Assembly: GCA_021234155.1 (NCBI GenBank)
Contig: JAJEKV010000033.1
Location: 13,957,422-14,021,421 of the forward strand
Direction of reading: 5' to 3'
DNA from: Isoetes taiwanensis
Taxonomy: Eukaryota > Streptophyta > Lycopodiopsida > Isoetales > Isoetaceae
Length of the DNA: 64,000 nucleotides
The notes below the pieces were generated by a model. It searched no databases and was not told the DNA's origin. It worked only from the letters and a program-made list of their open reading frames with translations. The first letter of the stretch is position 1. The number at the start of each line of letters is the position of its first letter. Shown one piece after another: positions 44,061-56,825 of the stretch. The position numbers and the translations under genes are program-made.

Positions 44061-45341
44061 CTCACGGTCAGCAGAACCCACATAACAATCGACGGTTGTG
44101 CGTTTAACTAGAACAATGCTTAGTTTAATGTCCTATTCCAATCACAACAAATAAAGCTTTCTCACCAATGGATGGCGGGATGCATCTTAAAGTCGTTAAA
44201 ATAATGAAGCAGGGCAATTGCAAGATTTCACACACCAAAACATAAATCCACCGATTCTTCCCACTCCACCTGGTAATTTATTACCACATTTACACATTTA
44301 GCGCTTTGGATCATAAAAAACGATTCTTTTCCCACTTATTTCTCCAACTTATTTCCATATAATGACTTCATGAAAGAGCTATCAAGGCGTAAGATTTCTA
44401 AATAAATAGATTCCTAACTTTGTGCCATAATTTATTTACTCATAATGAAGTTATTTTATATCACAAAGAATTACATTGCCTTTATTCTTATGAAAAACAT
44501 GCAATAATTTTGTTAGTGGTAGTTAAGATGGACACCAGAACCACTCTTTACGCGGCTGTAGAAGAAAGAGTGTTTTGTGCAAAAAAGGCGGTGCGCGGCA
44601 TTACGAGCCGTTATGTCTTTCTAACAATTATTAGATAAATATTAGTACTTTGCGTTCTGTTGTTTTATGTTATGGTATATAGTGTTTCTATATTCTAGGG
44701 ATATATTAGCGTTCGCACATGGTGGTATTAGTACGGTAATGCCTTTTGTAAGCAGCAGCCAGGGTGGTAAGGGTTTCGGCACAAGCGGAAGCTGTCGGTA
44801 CTGCGACTCCTACCGGCCATTCAGCCCATATGCACCCCTATTTGTGACCTTTGTCTTTCCAGGTATACGCCTCAGGCTAGCATTATCTAGTGGAATCACA
44901 TGACCACATCCTTTCCTCTCCCCCATACCTCATATCATAAGGCACATTCCACACCTGTAGTGAACAACCATTTCCAATCTATCGAAAACAGCACAATACA
45001 CGCCCCCAAACAACACCCTAATTGAGAAGGAATTCTTAGAAGAGGTTTAGAGCTGTGATCCAAAGCCAGGATTAAGAAATATCGTAAGATTTCGTCGTGA
45101 GCAAGAAATCAATATCTAATGTATATTCAACAAATGGTTTAAACAAAACTTGCTTCAAATAATTTTCACCTGAAACTACTTCTGTCGGGAATTAGTTTAA
45201 ACAACTCCCATCCCACCCCATCCATCGACCGAACCTAAACCGTGCCCAAACAATGGTTGGTGTGCAGCTAACTGAACTAATAATTTATCTGTCCCAGCTC
45301 TGTGCGGGCCGAGCAGTGGAGCCTTAAATTGTGAGCATAAT
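44061..45341. other. Spacer, includes repeat R3 copy a
   Basis: 44450-44640 matches 46795-46955 (words tttatatcacaaagaat, aacatgcaata, ttgttagtggta, tctttctaacaatta). Nothing else in this stretch is recognised. Confidence 0.55.
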
Positions 45342-45910
45342 GAAGGTGCTTTTTCCATCTATGCCTTTGCTATGGAGTAGATACTTCTAAATTCACACCA
45401 ATTCATCCTCTGTGTTTCTGTTGATGCTCATTGCAGTTTCCATGAGGAGGCACTAACCAAGTCTCATTTTGTGGAGTAACAAAAAAGCCATGGGATAATC
45501 TTCTTCTCCCGGACTCTCTTAAGAACAACCTATGCTCCACGACTCCAGCAAGTCATTGCTCAGTCACCCACACATTATTGAGTATATAAATAATAAGATG
45601 CGAGAACGATCTGCCATTGCCGATTTCAGTTCAAGCATAAGGCACCGGAGAGCACCCAATGTTTACATAAATGGAACCCTACCTTTACGCGGTAGGGAAC
45701 AGTAACCGCTGATTCCCTAATTTCTAAGCTGAATCCTCTTATCTGGTACAAGATGGTGAGCATGTTATGTCAGAATGGGAAACCCTTCATGTCATCATAA
45801 ATGCAATCCCGAACGTCGGCTATTCAAGGGGAACTAAAGGTAGAAGGGAGGCCCATCGTTCATCAATTCTACCTTTTACCGCTCCATGTAGTGCATAAGC
45901 GCTTATCTTG
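45342..45910 (-). pseudogene. 2OG dioxygenase pseudogene, copy 2 (mosaic)
   Basis: 45342-45782 aligns base by base with 40483-40903 (shared words include acttctaaattcacaccaat, gaggaggcactaac, caagtctcattttgtggag, tacaagatggtgagcatgtt). It therefore encodes the same jelly-roll part on the minus strand. It contains an extra about 40-base stretch near 45595-45635. Beyond 45782 only short pieces of the 2OG gene continue (aaggggaactaaaggtaga at about 45829, gctccatgtagtgcataagcg at about 45882), alternating with pieces of repeat R2. It is heavily frameshifted. Confidence 0.75.
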
Positions 45911-46100
45911 TAGGGGTCCAATGTTGTCTTCCTCCTCCTTGACTTCCTCGTAAATGTTTGAGGGTAATTTTTTCGACTTAGTCATATGGATAAGACCAAA
46001 ACATCATTTCATATTCTTATAAAACTTCAATTGCATTTTGGATCCTCCTTCTCTAAAGAAAATAATTCTTGCATCCACGCTATGCAACCAGACCAATTTT
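45785..46100. repeat. Repeat R2, copy b, interleaved with 2OG pseudogene blocks
   Basis: Blocks match 43815-44060 (cttcatgtcatcat, cgtcggctattc, cccatcgttcatc, gcttatcttgtagggg, tgttgtcttcctcctccttg, catatggataaga, aaaataattcttgcatc). Between 45828 and 45908 they alternate with 2OG pseudogene blocks. Confidence 0.75.
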
Positions 46101-46259
46101 AACCCATGATTCACCACATTTTACAATGTCCCCAACTACCGCAACAGGCTGTTTAGATTGATGAAGTTATTTTCATTATTTATTTCGAGTAATCTTTGCT
46201 TTTCAAATTCATGTTTCTCTTTGGATATTTTATAATCCTCTACAAACATGTAACGTATA

Positions 46260-46540
46260 TTGGCCCCTCCCCACAAGAGAGTTCCATTTTGCAGAAACAA
46301 ATCACACTTACTTGTCATGCGGCAAATCTCATCCGTCGCAGAATCACCCATCATGTCGTCATGCCGTGCTATCCCAACCAGTTTGTACTTTTAATGTCAT
46401 CACAGTGGGTAAATCCCAACACCAATTGCTATTCTATTCCGTACCTCCATCGTTCATGATTCTGCCACGACCCTACCCTCCTTATCCCAACCCAAGGACT
46501 TATCTTGTAGGCTCCAATGTTGTCTTCCTCCTCCCTTTGT
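46260..46540. repeat. Repeat R2, copy c
   Basis: Same order of words as 43690-43950: gagagttccattttgc, caaatctcatccgt, tatcccaacc, ccatcgttcat, acttatcttgtaggctcca, tgttgtcttcctcctcc. It starts one block further upstream than copy b, and the sequence diverges after 46540. Confidence 0.7.
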
Positions 46541-46794
46541 GCACCCCTGTCCTGCCCACAAAGCCCCAAACCAGCAGTCTCACAGCCCCAAAGCACAACA
46601 AAATGCATTTCCCAAATTTACTGGCATTTGCCACAAAAGCCAAACAACAGAAAACAGGAGAGCTACACATTTTCAAGACATGGAAGGATGCCATTACTTT
46701 ATTAATGAGCATATAGGCAAAGCAGGAAAAAAAGCATGGAAGAGATTCTGAACTCTCCGTACATGGCTCTATTTCTATATTTTTTATAAATAAA

Positions 46795-46955
46795 TATTTT
46801 ATATCACAAAGAATGTATGATGCTCATCTCTATGGAAACATGCAATATTTGTTAGTGGTATGATGGACAATTGAATCACTTTATGCTATGGAATAGAAAG
46901 AGCGTTTTGAAAAAAGTATGATGATATTGTCTTTTCTAACAATTATGCGATGCTT
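46795..46955. repeat. Repeat R3, copy b
   Basis: Matches 44450-44640 in order with many small gaps (tttatatcacaaagaat, ggaaacatgcaata, tttgttagtggta, gaaagagcgttttg, tttctaacaatta). Confidence 0.75.
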
Positions 46956-49900
46956 TACAAGCATCGCTTTATGCGGTTCCTCTTGAGCCCTCTTCTTTGG
47001 GCTTTCTTACAAGCCATAACAACACATAAGGGAGTTATCAATAGCGTCTAGTTAGCTCTATCATCACCAATAACCAACCATTATTACACAAATGTGAACA
47101 AGATATTTAAGTTCGTGTGGAAAACGTGTTCCTCCGCGAAATACGTAATTTTTAACTCTTATCACCATTTATTTTGTTTTGAAGCTAATTTTGGTTTTGA
47201 AGCTTGCTTTCTTGTATTTCATGGAAGCTACCTTTTTGCTGGAAGCCATTTGTTTTGAGTAGGATATGGATATTGATTTCTTGCTCTGGCTACAAGCATA
47301 GAAATCTTCATAAGTTTCTTTGGGTATTGGATCCACAAGCTCTTAAACCTCTTTCTCAAATTTCTTTGAACTTAAAAAAAGTGGGACTTCGGAATATGGT
47401 GGTTAAACAGCTGTTTTTTCTAATCCAAAATATACTAATTTAAGTCCCTCTCATCATGTTCCCCGGCTTATTTCTACTTCGCCAAGGCCCCTCTCTTAAC
47501 CCATGAGTGGAGGCGGAGCCGAGGGGGGGAGGGAGAGTGGAGGAGTGACGGTTCACTGCCACGCCAGGCCTACCGCTACTCGGGGTTTCGCGAATTTCAC
47601 GGTAATTCTGCGACTCACGCCACTGGGGCCAGCCGCACGAAGCCGTAAACAAGCACCTTCCATAAACCCGCCACAAACCCTCGGCCACCGCACCACCATT
47701 CCATTCCACCAAATGTCCACACTCCGCCGCCACGTTTTTATCACAATGACCACTTCCTCCACCCTCCCACACTCCCACATCTCTGCATGACTTTCCCACA
47801 AGCACAAGCAGACACACTATCTGCCCACCCATTCTCAAACACTCCCAACCCAGCTGCCACAAATGTCCCTGTATTATTTGCTATTCAAACTCAAGCCACA
47901 CAAACCAAGTGTTCACTAGAAGTCTACAAAAGACTTTTGGGAAAATTGCTTGGCCGGAAGCAAGAAACAAATATCAAAACACCTGACAACAAAGTTTGCC
48001 GGCCTGAGAGTTATTTTTATAGAGAATAGTGAAGGAGCTCAATAACGTGAATAAATGATGAATGATGCTGCAGAAAGACCGTAGATTTTCTATGACAAGA
48101 AGTGGAGGAAAAATTGAAGGGCGCATCCTCAAGGTGAAAGTCAAGATTGCGGGGGATTTTCATAAAAAGAAGTGGAGTGAAAATCGGAAGAGCAAAATCC
48201 TTAAGCAGGAAAGTCAAAATAAGGACTTTAAAGCGCCCTGGAGAAGGCTAGAATTTGCATAAGCGAAGATGTGGAGAAATTCTAGATGACGATATCAAGA
48301 CTGGAAATAAGCAAACACATTGAGACTCTAACGCTCTTGAACATCGAATTGGTTATGTAACCTGCTTATTATAATTATATGCACCATATGGTCGCATACG
48401 TTTCACCAAGATGAGAATAGATGGTTAAGTCTGTATCGTTTAATGTTATCGCCACTTCTTCAACTTCTTGTGGTTTAAATTTCCTTTCTATTTGTAGCAA
48501 GGAAAGTTGTGCTTTCAGCCAGTCAAACAATTATCATATTCATGAGAGGACTTTGCATGCAATTAGTCAAAGTTTCTAAAGGGAATCTTGCAATGCATGA
48601 ATGTCGAGCCAAGTCATAGCTTCAATGTTATCTACGTAGCGGAAAGCCGCCAGATAAGAGTTTGCACTAACGTAGGGAATGGAGCAAAGCCGCAAAAAAT
48701 TGCATATGTATTTTTCTCCAAGCCTAATACCTGTGATCTAAGGAGCCCTCTCCGGGCCTAGCTTTGGCCCAACATATAACCAAAACTCAGCATCCAAATC
48801 ATTATCAACATAAAAAAATTGAGGCGTTATTAAAAACAAAGACAGGATGTTGAAGACTCTTTACATGAAGCATAATACTTGTTGAATATATTTAAATCTT
48901 CGGTCAGCTGCATTTGCATTATAATTTTGCGTTGTACCGCTGCGTAGCCGCCATTTGGCAAGTTATTGGTAAATAGCTGCGTATACAAAGTTGCGAGTAG
49001 GGCTTTGTGGCGTTGTTGGAAAGTTTCGCTTTTGCGGCCACAGTAGGTGGCTGGATTTCGTAAAATTTCACCGCCGAAGGCTGCGAATTCGGTAGATCCT
49101 TTTCACCCTTTCCCAACGTATGATGCGCCCACGGCATGCTAATCCCGTGCCTTCCATCTCCATTTCACGGGTTTGAAATCTCCTTTGATGCTGTGGGAGA
49201 CTAACTGGTTCTCATACCACTGTGGGCCTACTGATCTGTTGTACAATTGCACCATGTCCTGGAGTATGTAAGTGGAGTGTCCGGCCCTCACGACGCACAC
49301 AAGGATGCCATCTCACATGCACCAGCCCCAGCTCATCACCTCCCAAATCTTTACAAAGCAATGTGTTAGCTGTTTCTGAATGTCTCAAATGCTTATGGTA
49401 ATTTGGGTTGAAGAGGAAGATGGAAATTGTTCCTTCCACGTCCTGCGGCACCTACCGCGCTTAATCCAGAATTGGTAGGCTGATGTTGTTTCACATGGAT
49501 GATGTTTGTCATGCTTTTAATTGCGTTAAGTGCAAGCAAAAAGCCAAAATAAAATGTTCCCCATAAAATGTTCTGCATGCTCGGCACCCTCACCCAGATA
49601 GAGTTAAGGAATTGATTTTGCCAAGGAGGAGCTACCAAGTATACGCACGATAATGAAGTTGATCACTTTGTAAGGTCTGCGGGTTGGAACATGCTCCACT
49701 GCATAACAACTTCAACCAGTGCATCGTATTTCTTCGGCTGCATGCTTGCGTGTGGATCTCTGATCAGCTCAAGGAGAATGCCTTGAAAGTTGGGCAGACT
49801 ATGAAAGAACCACTTGAGTAGGCAGATATGGAAAGCAAAGTGCTAATCGACAAGGAACATGCACAAGGAGAGCTGCAAGGAGCATTCAAACAAGGAGTGG

Positions 49901-52795
49901 AGTAGAAGACAAGAAGCATATCCTAGAAGAGGAAGAGGGGAAGAGACAAAGACAATGAAAGAACTGGCTATTTAAAAAGAAATTATAAAAAGAAAATATG
50001 TACATACACTACATATGCCGTGCGCTATATATTTTGGACCATGAAATGTCAGACCAGAGTTTTTATTAGTAAATCATCAGGGTGGATGTACCTGCTGGAC
50101 AACCAACACCTTGCATGCCTTGGAAAAAACAAAAGAGGAGCACTCTTATAACTCCCCTTAGCCCTGTATACATATTTAATCATAGAATTATATATGAATA
50201 AGATTTGCTCAAATTCCCATTGCTTATGGAGAGGTCTCCAAGATTCCGATAGCTTCTTTATAAAACAACAAGATAAGCCTTAAAGATTGGTATATAGGCG
50301 TAAAGCTCAGGTTTTTAACTTCGAGATAAACTATGAAAATTCCGCGACGTTTCATCCTATGGGAAAGTATTTATTATAATTGTAAACTTCTTTCAAATTA
50401 GACTCATACCAATTTCACGGTTTTGATATGTAGCATCGTCGTGCTTTTTCAGCATTCCTAATCTGACGAACTACCAGAGTACCGGAGCAGAGGCATTATA
50501 GCTCGGTAGCAACAATAATCTAGGTTAAGGAAGCTCGTAAAGACCTTTTCAACATCTTGCCAAAGCCGTTTGCTTTTACCATAAGTTTTCAATGATCGCG
50601 ATATAGCGCTTGATTCTTTCGAGGGTCCGTTCCAAAATGCACCAAGTGAAGGAGATTTATGTAATAATGCTTTCGCCGACAGTCACAACGACTTTTATAA
50701 GTATCGGACTCAATGAGCATTCCATAATCCGCTAATCTGGAAAAATATTTATAATACAATACGCCACCGCTCAAGAAAATGAGTAATGCATTATACGCTG
50801 CGGAAAGCGCATCGTTCTCTCGAAGCTTCTTAACCTCCAACTCGCTTAGCTTTTCATAAGCTCCATCCTAATGCTAACCCAACCTGCTAACCATGACCCG
50901 GGCCATCTCCCACTGGCCAGCCCGCCCGCCCAGCAAACATACAACAACACGAATTCATCCATTATGTTGTCCCCGAAGCAACAAACAAAGCTTCCTGAGA
51001 GATGGGAGCGAAGCGAGATGAGGCTGAAGAGAGTGAGGGACGCATCTTTTGAGCAGAGAGCTGGTGGAGGATTGGGAGATTTGTTTAAATTTAAGCTTTT
51101 AGGGACAGTGATAGGAGTTTGTTCCGCTTTCTCCACCTGGCAAAACGATCAACCACAGTGTTAGAAAGCCCCGCAATTCCATTCATGCATCATGTGCATT
51201 CAAATGTCTTTCTCGCTGTATTTACCGGTTAAATGAAAACCAATGTGAAAAGGTACAATGTCCAAATGGTCACGAATGGTTCTTCTATAGAACATGGGTG
51301 CATGGCACCATACCGACTCCCAAACGTAGCTTGTTGCTGACAAAAGCATAGACATCGCACGATCCCTACCGTGGTGACGCCCGTAATTTCAATGGTTTCC
51401 CCGCCGCCACCATGCATGTTACTGCATCATAGATAACTCTTTACAAAATTCAGAAGAACTGGATTATGAACTGGGCTTTATAAATAAATGATTTGCCATG
51501 CGCCTCAAGAAGTTGTAAAAACAAAAACTCCTGCATAAGACAAACAATAATATGAAATGAATTAGATGGAGACGCAGATGTAATGGTGGTATCAGGAACA
51601 TTTGCCTTTTCTTCGCTCTGCTATATTCGCTAAACTGTCACTTGGTATGCCCCCGCTTTCATCCGGAATAAAAGTTCTGTCCCTAGTGGGGGTATTGTTT
51701 TTAGACTGCTGCCAGGTATCCATGGGAAACATTCAACCAATTGTTATTGACACCTTGTTTCGCTTCATATGGTTGACAACACAACCGCCAAGATCCACAC
51801 CGCCTTTGATCACTCAATGGCTCTCTCGGTAGCTGCACCACACGCCCAAAGCAATCCACAAACCCCATGATCCGAGTCATCCAATCCATTCACAACCCCG
51901 CAGAACTACAACCTCAGAACTATAGGTCGCTAGTCGCATTCGAACAAAGATCGACGCTGTGAAATGGTGATTGCTACCGGCAACAGCTTGGAGCGCTTAT
52001 CGGCATATTCTGCAAAGATATACCGCAATATGCCTAAAACCTTATTACGAGCAAGGATTTCAGGGGCAAGCAACCTGCAAAAATAAAAAAAAAAATTGAT
52101 GGCTTTAACTTCAGGACACTGGCTTAGTTTGACAACCCGCCATCCGCTAAGTTTTCCGAGTAAGGGAATGTCACGGGTGGCATTTCGAGGTGTCAATAAG
52201 GCTCTATCACTCGCAATGTCACCGCAGCGACATTATCTTCTTTAATGCGATAATTCACTCTAGTCAGTAATTCCCACCAATCCCAACCCACCCCCGGCCT
52301 AGGACCATGTCCAGCAACTGGTCCCACACCATCCACACTTGACGCCACGACCGAGTCCTGGCTGTGCCGGGATGAGAACGGATGAGTCGCATGAACCCAA
52401 CAGCCAAAGACCTCCATGGGATTCATCTCCTCACCTCCACCATCTCTTCTTCACGGAGCAGGAGTGGCTTAGGAGTGAGTGCATCTTCTTTAAATACGCT
52501 TTTCTGGTTCCAGCTTTGAATTGAAATGCAAAATTTAGTAGAAATTCCGGAATTGCCAAGTGTAGAGAAGGTTTCTAATTTCATTTTTGTCGTCAGTTTC
52601 TTCTTCAAATAATGCAATTATACACACACCACAATATCGCTACATACCTAATTAATAATGGATGAGATCAAGCAGCAGCATTTCATCACCTTCATCTATC
52701 ATCAATATTTCGCGGACAACACACCTTGACGACCAGGGAACTGGCAGGCCTATGGGTTTGGATTTGCCCTATTACACCTACAAATTTAATCTTGA
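46956..52795. other. Long stretch without a recognisable gene
   Basis: GC content varies, with GC-rich patches (47500-47780, 50870-51150). Overlapping open stretches on both strands (for example 47440-47862 minus and 50589-50840 minus) have no recognisable domain and look like chance frames in biased DNA. No tRNA, LTR or terminal inverted repeat was identified. Confidence 0.5.
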
Positions 52796-53023
52796 ATTTA
52801 GAAAAAGATTATGCATTTCCAGGGGCATCCTTCAGCATTTGTGTTAAGAGTTAGGGCCTTTGATGAGGGAAGGACACGTAAGTTTAGAAGCTGGTTGGTT
52901 CCAGCTGAGAACAAAATAATGATGGTATTAACAAGATTAGCTACGTGTAACACCCATAATAGGTATTGCACTCGCTTTCGTGTTGATATGCCACAAGGCA
53001 AAATGCGTAATAGAATTTGCTGA

Positions 53024-53263
53024 ATGTCCACATGCTCAAGGAATTGTGAGCATCAAGTGGCTTACCCATTTAAAAGAGCTATCGGCGATTTGAAAGCATT
53101 CATGGAAGTCCTTATTCGTTGTTGGCTTGGCGATGGAAGTCACATTCCTATCATTGGTCCAAAGGTTTCCCCTCAAGAATACTACAAATGTAAAAGGGTT
53201 TCGCACTCCATTTTGTTACATGTACTAATAGTGAGCGTGGAAGCGCCTAGTTTGGGATTTTGA
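53024..53263 (+). pseudogene. PIF/Harbinger (HARBI1-like) transposase fragment
   Basis: The open stretch contains GDGSHIPIIGP (residues 36-46), followed by EYYKCKRVSHSILLHVL. This corresponds to the first catalytic Asp block of the DDE_Tnp_4 nuclease (D-G/C-T/S-H-I-P-I) and the following Y-x-x-[R/K]-K-x-x-[H/Y]-S-I-x-x-Q block. A frame change at the end gives pieces resembling the next block. The rest of the transposase and the terminal inverted repeats were not found, so it is a fragment. Confidence 0.55.
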
Positions 53264-56200
53264 TATTGCCCAGCAGCATTCATGACTGACACCCTCCAAA
53301 GACCCAAGGCACGCATCGCCAAGTAGGTCTACTGTCCACGAGAGTGGTGGAGGGTTTGGTAGGAGGGAGTGCGGGGAGGAGAATGGTCGGCGGTGAAGCC
53401 CCGGGCCGTTAATTCCCATCCGTTCCACGCGAATCTCCCGGCAACGCTGCTCGCCCGGACACCCGCGACCTACGGCTTCGGATTTATCACCGCCCTGTTG
53501 TTCGTTCTAATTCCGCCTGCTGCGCCCGCCGTTAAGGCTCATGAACGGCGTCACGCCACGCCTTCGTCAAATCAACGCAGCGGCACGTGACCGCATGATC
53601 CACTCCATCACATCTGCCACCCATGTTAATTTTACCCCTGTCCTTTTCTGTCCCGTCACTGGCTCACGGTCCCTGCTCACCCAAACCCCACAACACAGCC
53701 TGACCCAAAACTCAAAAACTTCATACGACACGCTATAAGTTAATACAACAAACCTATATGTCGTGGTTTTATTTTAAATATATTATTTCTTTCATAAAAT
53801 ACCTAGTACATTTAATATTGTTTTTGGTTTCATGTGGTTTATCTATAGTTAGAAAGAGTGAAGCAGGGCTGGCTAGGAGCTGGCTCAGGAATGGCATGTG
53901 GGACAAGTCAGAGGCTTAGAAATGTGCAACGGCTGAATGCGCATGTATTTTGAGGCATTGAAGGTCGATAACACTTTATATGTCGTAGACGCTTTTACAT
54001 TTCTAGCATTTTTTCTTTTCTTTTCTTATGTCAGGATGTGTGCTTTGCGACCGTGACCACAAAACTATTCATGATACAAGTTTTGCGGGCAATGACATCC
54101 GCGACATGATTTCGCTTTGGTAAACCGCATTGCCAACCTTGGAGTTGCTTACTCGTGAAGTTGTTTACCTTGGTGCTTTCAGTGTAGCTAGATTGGTTCT
54201 GCTGATGGGACATTCTTTAACATTGATGTTATTTGGTGCCCACGCGCGGTTCCATTTGGTAGCCTTTGACTTTGAATTACGCGATCTTCTTCAGGTATGC
54301 ATAGACAAAGTCAAGTATACATTAGATGATTAGATGGATGTATGGAGCATAAGACATTTATTGAGAAACATTCCGCAAAACCATAGTCAGATATGTATCG
54401 CATAGAAGGTCCCTGCAATCGATAGAAGGTCCTCAAGTAAATGAGAATTCACCTAAAATGATAATTCATACACGAGCGACTTTATAAAGCGCAATGTCCA
54501 AGCTGGCCGATGATGTTCAACACCATTTGAATGCTAATAATACCATGATGATGTTTTTCTTCCATGCTCTTTTGAGATGATGAAAATTGGCAGAAGTTCG
54601 TGCCCCGCATACATAATGGACCGAATCCAGGGATTTGTTGGTAGTAGACGTGAAAGAAACCGTTCTCATTTTATGTATCTTGTCCAGCCTTACAATGGAG
54701 TTAGTCCATGTTGCCACTATGCATCTGCATTATTACGCTTTATTTAAAGTCGATGTAACGTCAGCGGCGGTGGATGGCGGAGCTATGGTTCTCAGCCATT
54801 GGGCCGGCTATTGCGCCGGGATGGAAAATCTTTGGTGAGTTTTGCGAATAGGGAAGTTGTAGCTGGGTAGGGCAGGCATAGTATGCGTGAAGGTGTTTTA
54901 AAAGCGGTGCGGCGTGTGTGTACCTGGTTTTGGTCGGGCTTTGGCTTTCGCATGGTTACGGGCCGCGATGGTGAGCGCTTCCATCTGTCCTGTCCCGTCC
55001 CTTCTCCTGTCCCAATAGATTGTTATCTTCACGTCGCTCACTTCTTGTTAAGAAGAGCCGCAAGAACCTTCCGATTACAACGTACCGTTTCCTTGATAAG
55101 CCAGACGCTTAGTCACCCCTTTGGAAATTCCACTTCCCATCAAACCGCCATCTCGCTCTTCCTACGCCACGTAATCTACGCGACCTCTTCACCTTCCTCA
55201 TTGACCGCTCATCACCATCAACTTCAGCCGCCTACTCACCGCGTCATTTCGCTTCACATCACGGCTCCTCGCATAACATGCTGGACATGAGCGTAATTCG
55301 TTCATAGTAAATTCTTTTATTTGCTATTTCGATAATTTATACATTTTTTCCCACCCCTAAAACCCACCTCCACCATCTCACCCTCATCCCTGCTGGAAGT
55401 CCCACAAGGGCCAGCCAACCTCCAGCACACCCTTGCCCCACAGACGTGCTGATAGTGAGCGAGTAGTATATGGGATTGGCTTTATACCAGCATTACATAG
55501 AGTTTAATATTTGCTTGTTACTGTTTCTTATTTTTACTGTTTTTATTGCCATAATGTTATAGCACGCTTTATTGTGTTAATTTTGTTTTTCTTCATTAGT
55601 TATTGGTTTTTAATGTATGAGTTAAGGGCATGAAGATAAATCGAAGTTTAATTTTGAAAGCAATTTTGTGCAAGAATAGTAAGTGCATTGTCATAAGAGT
55701 AGATGGGATATGAGGATTCCGGAGGCAAAATCCTTGGGAGTGGCCAGGGCGGGATGGATTAGTAAAAGTGCTGCGGCAACGCAATGTGGAGCTTGGCTAG
55801 TTGGAAAGTGGCTAAGAGAATTGGTTGTTGTAGGATGAACCCGGTAAAATGAAAGCGTGCATGAACCCGAATTGTTGTCTGGCTTAGATGTGAGAAGTAT
55901 TGTCCCTTTCTTTGTGTTCCTGCGCCGGGCTTTGCAACAATTGGTCCATATCCGCATGAACAGAAGCCGAAAAGAATATGCTTATAAAATTGCATTGATT
56001 GAAGACCGCTGCAGAAAACACATTATGCCTCTCACTCAAATCATCGCTATGCCCCATGAGCAAACGTAAACAAAGTATGGCAAAGCGAAACGCATTTTGA
56101 AAACGCGCACTGCGGTCAACAGGAGGGATAACGGCCAATTCCGGAAAAGCAGGCAAAATTATGGCGATGGTGTATGGTTAAATGTCGAAGCCGCATTCGC

Positions 56201-56569
56201 TTTAACAACCGGATCTCGGCATTGATTCGAAGATAGGCGCTTTCGATTCGGTAGTATTTAGGGCTGTGATGTTTGGATGCCGATGCTTAATGCTGGCGTA
56301 CGGAAGGTGGCTTGTGAATGAGGGAAGCAGTCACCATACCACCGGATTTATCTGCAATTCTACCTGTCGCAGCCAGGTTTTGCACTGGCATCACGGCTGT
56401 CCCCATCGATATGGCGCCTTCGGTACATCAACACAAAAACTAAGATTCACAACCAATCTAAATGATATGAGAGAATTTTGGATAAAGATCTTCTATCCAA
56501 CAACAGTAAAAATGGGAAAACCCTACGTAAGATTTCTCACCACTTTTGGAGGTAAGTTTGTTGCAGCAG
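53264..56569. other. Stretch without a recognisable gene
   Basis: A GC-rich patch at 53340-53560 directly follows the transposase fragment. Open stretches at 54130-54333 and 54883-55290 (plus) have no domain I can name. No other structure is supported. Confidence 0.5.
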
Positions 56570-56810
56570 ATTTTTATTTGTTGACATTATTATAGCAGCT
56601 TTTAAACATTATTGTAGTAGATTTAGCAGATTTTATAGCAGTATTATTTATAGCAGCATTTTATAGCTTACCTTTACTGTTTCATTGCAGATCATACATC
56701 ACGATCGTAAAGCGCATTTATAGATTTTATAGCAGATTTATAGCATTATAGATTTATTGTATGATTTATAGCGATTATTATAGCATTTTATATAGATGGC
56801 TATCAAAGCG
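56570..56810 (+). repeat. Low-complexity tract of TTATAGCA-like words
   Basis: Variants of tttatagca, attatagcag and tagattta recur throughout, partly as an imperfect microsatellite. It is interrupted at about 56668-56720 by unrelated sequence. Confidence 0.85.
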
Positions 56811-56825
56811 ATTATTTGATTTCTA

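Noticed and set aside
47440-47862. Long minus-strand open frame of 140 codons
   Set aside because: It lies in a GC-rich patch with overlapping open frames on both strands, a biased composition and no domain.
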